The position numbers and the translations under genes were made by a program. From Mesostigma viride (lineage: Eukaryota; Streptophyta; Mesostigmatophyceae; Mesostigmatales; Mesostigmataceae): a DNA stretch of 64,000 nucleotides. Positions 45,501 to 64,000 of the stretch are shown piece by piece. Numbering within the stretch: the first letter of the stretch is position 1; the number at the start of each line of letters is the position of its first letter. The notes below the pieces were generated by a model. The model saw only the letters and a list, made by a program, of their open reading frames with translations, was not told the origin of the DNA and searched no databases. The stretch is taken from contig RPFO01000026.1 of NCBI GenBank assembly GCA_009746045.1, positions 4,306,899 to 4,370,898 on the forward strand, written 5' to 3'.

Positions 45501-48500
45501 CCTTCCCCCTCTCCCCTGCCCCCCGCCATCTTTCCCCACACGAGTGACTTCAAAAGAACGCTTGTCAATGTCTGCTGCTGCCCCCCCCCCCTCCTTTCGA
45601 TCCCGTTTATCCCACCCACGGCATGCCACCTGCCACGTAAGGACTCACTTACTTTCTCACGTTGATGCCACCTGTTGGACGCCACCAGGAGCCCACGGCG
45701 GAGCGCCAGGTGCCGCGCGTGAGCCCCTACCGCCTGGCCGCCCACCTGGCGTCCGCCTTCACCATCTTCTCCCTGCTCCTGTGGACGGCCATGTCCGTGG
45801 CGCGACCCGTGGCGCTGGCGCCCGCAACGGAGGCGGCGCGGGCAGCCATGGCGCGCGCGCGGGGGCTGGTTCACCCGGTGGCTGCGTTGGTGGGAGTGAC
45901 GGCGCTCTCCGGCGCGTTTGTGGCGGGCAACGATGCGGTGGGTGAGAGGACTTTGGCTGTGTGTTAAAAGGCTCGATTATGCAGGGGTGGGGGGTAGGGG
46001 GGAGGGGGGGGGGGATGGCACTGTCCGGCGCATTCGTGGCGGGCGATGATGCGATGGGTGCGGGGGTGTTTTATGAACTAGAGAACTCGACATTTTGGTG
46101 CCACCCTGGTGCACCCTGGTTGGTTGGTGTTGCATTCATTTGTCCTTCATGAGACGTCCAGATGAGTATGTGGGATGTGCGGCTGCGAGTGTGCTGCCTG
46201 TTGCAGATACCTTCTTCTGGCGTACGACACCTTTCCCATGTGCTGTGGATGCGGCTACGCGACATTAGATTGGCTTGCTCCAAGTGCTATTCCATGGGAT
46301 TGGCCTGCTTTTATGACATGATCATCCCTCATCTCCATTTCATACGTCTATTATGTTGACAACAGGGCCACGCCTACAACACTTTTCCCAAGATGGGCGA
46401 CGAGTGGGTACCCGAGGGCATTTTGGAGATGACACCTGTCTTCCGCAACTTCTTTGAGAACACCGCCACCGTGCAGGTAATGACACGCAGCCCGCTTTGC
46501 CTTTTGGGCACTACTATTGGGTACTCTATTTTGGGGGGGAGAGCAGAACTGGCACGAATAGGACACGGGGCTGGTTCTCCTGTTTGGTACAGCTGTTGGG
46601 TACCAGTTCTGGGGTAAAAACAGAACTGGTACTACGAGGTCGTGGGCCCTTGTTCGCCAGAACAGCGAAGGGGTCGGTTTCCGTCATCCGGGAGTACTAC
46701 TATGATGGAGTAGTCGTTTTGGGGCTACATGAGTGGCGGTGCTACGACTTGTACCCGTAGTGCCAGTTTTGGTACCAGCCGCAATGCCACGTTTATCTTG
46801 GTATTGATGCATGTGCTCATATGGTCAATAGTAGCTGTAGCGTCGCTGCCATGCATGTGCTCATACGGTTTCTCGTTAGGCTCATCGGATCGGAATACTG
46901 TCCCTTGTCTCTACTAAAATCCATGGCAAGGCATCTATGCCCTTATCCGAGGAACGGAGCATTGGTTCTCGTTTGTCGTGGTGCATGTGCCGCGCAGGTA
47001 TCGCACGGTCAGATATGAGTTAACTAGCAGGGATGCGCAGTAGGGAGTAGGGAGTCGCAGTAGGAACGTACATGTGCATGCTCCTTTAATCCTTCGCCTG
47101 TGTTGCCTCCCCTGTATTCTCATCAACATTACTTTCATGATTGTAGGCTTTGCCAAGGCACCTTGCGTCGTATCAAGAAGAAGCAAACCTGACCTGCCGT
47201 GTGCAACGATTCTGTGTAGGGCGTGCGGCTGACTTCTATTTACCTGCACGCGGCATTATGTACCGTAAGCCATCTGACGGCATGAAGTAATAGTTTGTCG
47301 AAGCAACCCATGGTGCTAACGGCCGGCACCTGGCACCTGCACCTGGCAGTGGGCACGTGGTAATAGCAGGACCAAACCATTCCTGCTCCGTGGTAATGCA
47401 TTCATGTGGTCATTTGGAAATGGTAGGACCAAACTGTTGGTAGTAGCAACCTTTTCCTAATCCAAAAGGGGTTGCCTTGCGAAGCCGTAGAGTCGTTTAG
47501 TACCCCAGTGGTTGTAAAGCACTCCAGTGGTGGTGCTATGTCACTACTCCAGTGGTGGTGCTATGTCACTACTCCAGTGGTGGTGCTATGTCACTACTCC
47601 AGTGGTGGTGCTATGTCACTACTCCAGTGGTGGTGCTATGTCACTACTCCAGTGGTGGTGCTATGTTACCACTACAGTGGTGGTGGCAGTATTATGTTAA
47701 TATTACGAAGTGTGAATGGTGATGCAACCTGACCTATGCTTGCGGATGGCACCTGGCCCCCCTTGCTCCTTCCCCCCCCCCCCCTCCCAGTTCCAACACC
47801 GCGTGCTCGCATTGACCACCCTGGCAGCCGTCACTGGGTTCTGGGCAAAAGCACGGAGTCTACCGTTGCCGCCCGACGTGCAGACAGGTGTCAACATCCT
47901 GTTGGGTCTCGCGTACACCCAGGTGAGGGCGTACCCCCATCAAGATGGGCACCCAATTTCCTTTGCTCGTAAATTAGAATGCTAATTTAGAGAGCTGGGG
48001 CACAGACTCCATGGCACGCAATGGGTATGCCTGCCAACCAGGTAGGAGTTGAGCGCGTGGGATGGTGAGAGTGCGGATGAGAGAGTTGAGGGCGTGGGAT
48101 GACGAGAGTGCGGATGAGAGAGTTGAGGGTGTGGGATGGTGAGAGTGCGGATGAGAGAGTTGAGGGCGTGGGATGACGAGAGTGCGGATGAGAGAGTTGA
48201 GGGCGTGGGATGGTGAGAGTGCGGATGAGAGAGTTGACGGCGTGGGATGGTGAGAGTGCGGATGAGAGAGTTGAGGGCGTGGGATGGTGAGAGTGCGGAT
48301 GAGAGAGTTGACGGCGTGGGATGGTGAGAGTGCGGATGAGAGAGTTGACGGCGTGGGATGGTGAGAGTGCGGATGAGAGAGTTGAGGGCGTGGGATGGTG
48401 AGAGTGCGGATGAGAGAGTTGAGGGTGTGGGATGACGAGAGTGCGGATGAGAGAGTTGAGGGCGTGGGATGACGAGAGTGCGGATGAGAGAGTTGAGGGT

Positions 48501-49683
48501 GTGGGATGACGAGAGTGCGGATGAGAGAGTAGAAGGTATGGGACCAATAAAGTAATTGATAAACACGTGACTGCGTCCCGTGAGAAGATATGGGATGATG
48601 AGAGTAATAAGAAGAGGATAAGAGCAGAAGTGGTAAGAGGATATGTGCATGTAAGAGCCAGTGATCCTAGACCATTAATTAACTAATAATCACGTAGAAT
48701 GCGTTACGTGGGTACCAACAGAAATTTTTGGGTACCAACAAAGGAGTTTTGACCCCTATGTGCAAGCGGAAGGAGGGAGGGCGCCCCCTCGGAAGGAGGG
48801 AGGGCGCCCCCTCGACTAGGTTGCACTAGCTTCGCTCACTGCCACACGCGGGCAGGCCACAGAGGACTCACTCTGCATCACAGTGCAGGCCCAACTGTGG
48901 GTGCGATACAACAAGAGGTAGGCTGACAAAAAGCGGATACTATTACCCTACACCATGTGCTGGCTGCATGGCCACTCCAGGAGAGTCAGCCACCGGGCAC
49001 CAGTATGCCATAGGGCCGCTTAGTGTGCGCCATGTGAGCGTCAGAAGAGATTTGCATGTGAGAGCAGATGAGCGGGGACAAAGTTGGCAGCTTGGTCACG
49101 TTGAAAGAGTCAGCCATCGAGCGCAGCCATGTCAAATACTGCTAAGTGTGGTTGCATGGGTTGCGCACTGATCCATATCCATATATCGGGTTGGGACACT
49201 CCTTGCACAAAGCATACAAGAAAAGGTGGGGTGGCCGTGTGGATAGGACCTCGGTATCTATCTCTGTGTGATACTGGGGGTATTATTATGTACTGATTTG
49301 TATGTGAATGCAGGATCACTAAGCGCCATGGACGCAACAGTGCTCAGCGGGGCACTGTGGAATTTTCTGTTGGTGCTAAGAAACATTAAGTTGGCTCACA
49401 TCTGGCCCCGATGGAATCCGACCAAATCGGGTTTCGTCAACCCGATGGCTATCGCCTCCCTGTCTCTGCTCCCCTGTTGTCGCTCGAACAGGTTACTTTG
49501 GGCATCGCCACGCTTCTGACGTACGTCCCTGTGTCGCTAGGGACGCTCCACCAGGCGGGCGCTATGTCGCTGTTCACCGCCATCCTCTACGTCATGCACG
49601 GGCTGCGCAGGCCTGCGAGCTCCCTCAAGGCCGCCTCCGGGGTGAATGCTGTGGCCGCGAACCTGGCGCGGTCGGTAGCTTAA
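42582..49683 (+). CDS. COX15: Cytochrome c oxidase assembly protein COX15, heme A synthase
   Basis: Oxidises the heme O C8 methyl to formyl to make heme A for complex IV; a mitochondrial inner-membrane multi-pass protein. Exons 42582-42854, 42965-43254, 44847-45072, 45689-45937, 46366-46476, 47791-47922 and 49492-49683 join in phase to 490 residues. Residues 1-91 form an Arg-rich presequence. Family motifs in order: VVLGGITRLTRSGLSMTDW (~145), EFKFIYWMEYAHRMWGR (~197), LVGWWMVKSGLE (263), VPRVSPYRLAAHLASAF (~270), YNTFPKMGDEWVPEGI, FRNFFENTATVQFQHRVLA and LGTLHQAGAM. The heme-ligand histidines in EYAHRMWGR, RLAAHL, QHR and LHQ are all present; QFQHR replaces the usual QFDHR. Length is normal. 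The start is the first in-frame ATG. Confidence 0.95.
43495..43950. repeat. 72-bp minisatellite, ~6.5 copies, in COX15 intron 2
   Basis: Unit begins GAGGGCGCCCTCCCTCCTTC and continues through TGTATGGGG and TTGCTGTATTGAG to ATGCTAGTC. The 72-bp period keeps one frame open, giving a spurious repeat protein on both strands. Related GGAGGGAGGGCGCCCCCTCG units occur at 48770-48812. Confidence 0.95.
44043..44292. repeat. (GGGGGC)n G-rich tract in COX15 intron 2
   Basis: GGGGGC, GGGGC and related units over 250 bases on the transcript strand; a strong candidate for G-quadruplexes in DNA and RNA. Confidence 0.95.
47505..47690. repeat. 25-bp minisatellite in COX15 intron 5
   Basis: About seven copies of CCAGTGGTGGTGCTATGTCA followed by CTACT. 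Confidence 0.95.
48041..48535. repeat. 37-bp minisatellite, ~13 copies, in COX15 intron 6
   Basis: Unit AGAGTTGAGGGCGTGGGATG followed by GTGAGAGTGCGGATGAG, with GACGAG and GACGG variants. Confidence 0.95.
48655..48930. mobile_element. Short non-coding interspersed element, copy 2
   Basis: Related to 717-1060: TTAATTAACTAATAATCACG, TGCGTTACGTGGGTACC, CTTCGCTCACTGCCAC and GGGCAGGCCACAGAG recur in the same order. It lies in COX15 intron 6. Confidence 0.5.
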
Positions 49684-51246
49684 TCCAAGCATATGGCGGC
49701 CTCTATGAAGGGTATTAACGTTGAAGCCTCGGTCGATCAGGGAGTGTCTAAACCGTGAGCTCGCATGCATGCATTCTGTATGAGGGGACAGTCAAAGTCT
49801 CAAAGAGCACAAGGCTAATGGTGTGGAGTACACACTGTTATACATTATACGGATCCGGTGCGTATTATACCGTGTATTATGTATAATATGGAACTCTGAT
49901 ATCAGTTTGGAGTACTTTACCAGATGATGCTCGCTGTCTCTCCTATATCATGGGCCAACATGCGACAAGGGAAGCCGTATGGATACAACCCTGCAAGGTG
50001 GATCTAACTGGGGTCTGCATTCGTGTGCAGCAGTCTGGGCATGCAGCACGTGTGGACAGGCAGCAGCCGTGCGTGTTCAATAATGGCAGCGCGCTTATAG
50101 CCATCCATGGCCGGTGCAGATGCGCCGAAATCATATGCAAATGTGTCATACCGCCATTGGGGCGTCACGGGGTATAATAAGCCATGTATAAACAAGTACA
50201 TTCTAGCCCGGATGATCCACGTATGCAATACACGATGGAGCAAGTGCCATGGTCTGACTTACCGCCACGCATGAGGTTGGCCGCCTTGTTTCGACCTGGC
50301 CATGATCCATTTCCATTTGCATGTCAACCAAAGCCAAAGCCATTTGGTCTCCCAAGGATGGTCAAGTTTGGGCACGCTACTCACTTTTGGTCCATATCCT
50401 AGCTATGTTTCATGTCCTCGTGTCCACGACTGCCGATCGTTTGGCCATTGCCTTGAAATACAAGCGCCATGCATTTTGCCGTGTTGCTGCAGGCGTCGAT
50501 CTCCACACCATGCGTGCAATGTAGGTTGATCTGGACTGGTGGATACCTGCCCATCTGACATGATAAAGCTAGCTAGCAAGAAATTGAATCATGACGCCTG
50601 ACTGCGTTACAAAGCATGTATAGCATATCGTCTCGAGGCCGGCAGCAGATGGCATGTAGATCATATATGGTAAATTGATCGATATTTGATCGTACACTTC
50701 CGAACGTAGGCTTGGCTGCCCCTACAATTGATAGATGTATTGGGCCGGCTTTGCTCCCCAGTATGGGCATGCACTCACAGTCCCCGCGAGCACGCCATGC
50801 ACATGAGTACTAGTGCATGCACACTATGAGACTAGCACTTCAGTTGGTCGGCTGTCGGCTTTACTACTTAGTACTTATGACATGCGTTAAGACCATGGCC
50901 ATGCCGTCGGTGCATGATATAAGTAAAATATAAGCCAAGCTTGATTCATTAATTAATGAATGAACACGTAACAGCGTTACGTGAGCATAAGCCAGGCTTG
51001 ATATATGTACTAGCTAGCCATACTCGAGCGGAGGGCATGATCACTTCAAGGAGTCGGGGCAACTAATCTAACTTTCAAATCGATAAATAGCAAGACAAGT
51101 AGATGCATAAAAGGAAGGCACCACCCCACCATTCCCCCTTCACCACGGGGGGTGGCAAGGTTAATTTTGTCCTGTCCCCATGTCTGTTCATTATTGTCGT
51201 TGATCACGTCATGCGCTAGGCACGTGCGCTCTTTTAAAGGGGTTCG

Positions 51247-51850
51247 AGCCAGGCTTGGACATCCTTAACGATCGTGAATACGGCGGCGGTGGCCCTTGTT
51301 ACCGCCTGTTCGACCTGATTTATGCGGATGATACCACCCTCATCGAGCGCCCCGACCGAGCACATTCGATCAGACCTGGCTGGACTGTTTGGGCTTGGAG
51401 GCACAGACGGTGGGGTTGGAGATTAGTGTCAAAACCGAGGCGATGGTGATAATTTGGGGCTACCATGCAGTTGCCCGCCACGGCCGCTACGTTGCTAGAC
51501 GGGACGGAAGTCCCATTCCGTGAGCGCTTCAAGCTGCTGGGGAGCATGCTCCGGGCTCCCCGACGCCGCCGACGATGTGGAGACCCGCATCGGCCTAGCC
51601 TGGGCCAGGCTCCGCTCGATCGCTAGCTCAACCCCTACTGGCACTCGAAGGACCTGGGTGAGGACCGCCGCAAGCGAGTGCTCGTCTTCAAGGTCCTGGT
51701 CCTCTCGGTGCTCACCTATCATGGCGCCGAGGCATGGACGCTCACGGACAAGATGGCCACACGGCTGAACGGCACGGTTTACAGGATGCTCTGACAGGTC
51801 CTGAATGTAGGGTTTTCCACACATAGGTCGTTGGAGTCTTTGCATGTATT
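51247..51850 (+). pseudogene. Non-LTR (LINE) reverse transcriptase remnant
   Basis: One frame reads LFDLIYADDTTLIE (51304-51345); YADD is the catalytic motif of reverse transcriptases. After frame changes it continues LLDGTEVPFRERFKLLGSML, then VETRIGLAWARLRSIA (~51579-51626), then RRKRVLVFKVLVLSVLTYHG and AEAWTLTDKMATRLNGTVYR. This is the usual order of the thumb and C-terminal part of plant-type LINE polymerases. At least two frameshifts and a missing N-terminal half mean it is dead. Confidence 0.75.
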
Positions 51851-52439
51851 TATAAGGGTATGCCTCGCATTACGGAGGAGATTAGGTAGCGTAGGATAGC
51901 CGATCGTAGCCGGGGCATCTTGCTCGCACCAGTCAGGTAGACACTACTGCCCTCGGTCTGGCCGGCGCCCAGCGGCTTGACCAGCCAGGGCGGCTGCGGG
52001 TATCCTGACCTGGCCTGGCCCCATGAAGGACGTTCCTAGAAAGGTTGGTAAACATGCCATGAACTATACACAACAGTTGCTGGCCGACGGACCTAGTGGT
52101 CCCAGCCCAGTTTGAACACCGCATTTCCTCCCTAAGCCGGTCTCTCTTGCTTGGACTGCAATGCACAACAAGAAGAGGTGGCAGACCATTGTCCGGGCCC
52201 ATGTGCACGCCAGTGAGCCCCTGTGGGCAGGCAAGCCCCCCGCCCCCGCCCCCCAGGAGGAAGGGGCGCTTTGCTATGTAGAGTAGTTAGGATTTTCTAG
52301 ATTAGTAGGTTAGAGTTAGCTTACTTAGGTTTCGCGGCTTCGCTCACCTCCATCTGGACATCAACTGAATGATGAGCAAGGGAATACGTGCTACATCATG
52401 ATCATCATCTCCCCACGGAGTCTGCATGTTATTATTTAA

Positions 52440-52830
52440 TTTTTAATTTAGATGCATAAGTAAGTAAGTAAGTACAAGTGCGTGAACATGCACTGAACTC
52501 AAGGCATGCCACGGAGTACCCGATGAGGTACTTTTCTACAGGGATAATGTCAGAACGCCCGCGAAGGCAAGTGGCCCGACTCACTCGCCCAGGTCTGCCG
52601 TCGCAGATCATCATAGCCGGCAACTCCGCGTCATCCGGACCAGTATCCAAGACGACTGTACGCTCGGCCATGCTATTGACGTCCGCCGGGTGCACATGGG
52701 GTTAATTAGTAGGTCAAGCATGCTACTAACCCCGGCCGATAGCCCGGCACGACAATATAAAGGCTTCTCCCGGAGCCTAAGGGGTTTTAGGAGCATACCC
52801 AGGGTTCACCCACAACCCGTCTACAGCGGT
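52440..52830 (-). mobile_element. Dispersed element copy with 87-codon ORF
   Basis: On the minus strand: AACCCTGGGTATGCTCC, TTAGGCTCCGGGAGAAGCC, TTTATATTGTCGTG, GGGGTTAGTAGCATGC, then an ATG at 52671 reading MAERTVVLDTGPDDAELPAM and continuing to IPVEKYLIGYSVACLEFSA. It ends with GTACTCCGTGGCATGCC and (TTAC)n. This is the fullest of three copies in the window (others at 31985-32330 and 12640-12800). The protein family is not recognised. Confidence 0.6.
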
Positions 52831-53569
52831 AGTGGATGCATACAGTAGCTGGACCGTGGCTTGGTATGTCCTTGCATGCAAAAAGGGAAAACCTGGCCAC
52901 TCGTTTTGGCGGGAATCTGCATAGCTTTTCGTAACGGTACCAAGCCTTGCGTCCGTCCGAAAACGCGTGGCTAGTTGATGGTGGATATTCGCCTAATTGT
53001 TTGGGCATGCATGGGGACTGCGCACAATGGTACCTAACTATCCAACTATATTCAAAACCATTTCACTGTAACAACGTCGTTGCATCTCCGTGAGTGTGGG
53101 CGCAGGCAGCAGCACGAAAACGTCTCCCACGCCATAAAACCACACGCATATCGTTGCACAAAACTACACGCATGTTAAGAGCTGCTTAGCGCAATTGTGT
53201 ATTGGGATATTATCGACACACTGCGTGAATTCAAGTGCTAGAGTTTATGTCAGCGAGAACTAGTTACTCTGGCACCCTGATCGATGACCACACGAAGGCG
53301 TGACTGTCTGACTGCATGCCAAGCACTTCATATGCATGCCACAGTTTATCGGCAAGCTTTATGTCAATTCAATCTCAATATATACCCCATGTTGGCTCAT
53401 TCAAGAATGGCCAGGGATAGCTCTGTTCTGGCTATAGTCGATCATGAATGCCGACAATGCTGATAGAATTCTCACTCGTCAGAGTTCGACTGCACACCGA
53501 GGTTGGTGTTGACCGGTGACTGAACCGTGCTGCTTTTGCACGTGGTAATGGGGAGTTCTAATTAACACG

Positions 53570-63529
<9,960 letters not shown>

Positions 63530-64000
63530 ACCCCTCCGAATGGAATTGTGATGCTGTTTACGTGATGGTTATGGTGGCGGAGGATATCTACTCATCTAGA
63601 AGATGCAAATCACCTGAGGGACAGCAAGGGGGGGTGCTCGAAGAAGCTTCTGTCGCTTGATCGATGAGGCACCTTTTTAATTTTTTTTCTGTAGCTCAAG
63701 ATTCTCCGGCCACTATCCCACCATGGGCGGTACCCCGGGCATTGCATCGCTCCTCCTGTGCCTTGTTGTCTAGGCAGCTATCCGAAATTGGGGGGGGGGG
63801 GGACCCGTCAAGGCTTGATTGATGACTGACTGTGACGGGAGGTCCATACGTTTGTGCGGCACTGGAGGTGGTGGCTGCTTGGTTCCACCCCCCTGGTTCC
63901 TTTAGCCTGCCCCTTTTCTTGTTCCGGTCCATTCCCTGCCCCTTTTCTTGTTCCGGTCCATTCCCTGCCCCTTTTCTTGTTCCGGTCCATTCCCTGCCCC
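63530..64000. other. Downstream of TAM41, ending in a 29-bp tandem repeat
   Basis: No gene recognised. From 63908 to the window edge the unit TGCCCCTTTTCTTGTTCCGG followed by TCCATTCCC repeats three times and continues past the edge. A run of 14 G lies near 63788-63801. Confidence 0.7.

Larger units (their letters stand above)
49684..53569. other. Intergenic between COX15 and TAM41
   Basis: No host gene recognised. It contains a small palindrome insertion (50929-51002), a LINE reverse transcriptase remnant (51247-51850) and an inverted copy of a dispersed element (52440-52830). Open frames around 50184-50529 are short and not recognised. Confidence 0.5.

Noticed and set aside
48967-49171. 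A 67-codon frame with ATPGESATGHQYAIGPL
   Set aside because: No family signature, no splice context, and located inside COX15 intron 6.

Overview
The window is nuclear DNA from a eukaryote. It holds five multi-exon genes with consensus GT-AG introns, no operons or Shine-Dalgarno starts, very abundant simple repeats and minisatellites, and a short block of plant-type telomere repeat (TTTAGGG) inside an intron. One gene encodes an IPT9-type tRNA isopentenyltransferase and the telomere repeat is TTTAGGG, so I favour a green-lineage alga with a repeat-rich genome. The species cannot be named from the sequence. Most long open frames are translations of tandem repeats and are not genes.

Layout. 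1-10600: gene-poor, with a decayed mobile-element ORF on the minus strand (1620-2460), inverted-repeat elements (6971-7860), a ~390-bp tandem array with a tRNA-like segment (7905-9625) and a fragment of an unknown, probably element-borne protein (9664-9957). 10648-24851 (minus): IPT9-like tRNA dimethylallyltransferase, 10 exons. 25686-30189 (plus): CTU2, the partner subunit of the cytosolic tRNA 2-thiolation complex, 4 exons. 30190-33370: repeats and element remnants. 33371-41836 (minus): a calcineurin-like metallophosphoesterase of the endopolyphosphatase/acid-sphingomyelinase-like group, 7 exons. 42582-49683 (plus): COX15 heme A synthase, 7 exons. 49684-53569: intergenic, with a dead LINE reverse transcriptase and another element copy. 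53570-63529 (plus): TAM41 mitochondrial CDP-diacylglycerol synthase, 8 exons; its 3' end may be incomplete.

All exons were joined by hand. Every junction keeps the reading frame, and the joined proteins are 586, 916, 710, 490 and 270 residues. IPT9 and CTU2 are divergent with 834 bp between start codons, and both modify the tRNA anticodon loop (i6A37 and s2U34). The phosphoesterase and COX15 are also divergent (745 bp). COX15 and TAM41 both act at the mitochondrial inner membrane (heme A for complex IV; CDP-diacylglycerol for cardiolipin).

The most unusual observation is that copies of exon-intron junctions recur in the introns of all five genes. The last ~10-30 bases of an exon plus its 5' splice site are repeated once, a few times, or as a perfect array in the downstream intron (24 extra 56-bp units after IPT9 exon 4; 10 extra 40-bp units after phosphoesterase exon 6). 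Some 3' splice sites are copied into the upstream intron. I know of no named element that explains this; it looks like recurrent tandem duplication seeded at splice junctions.
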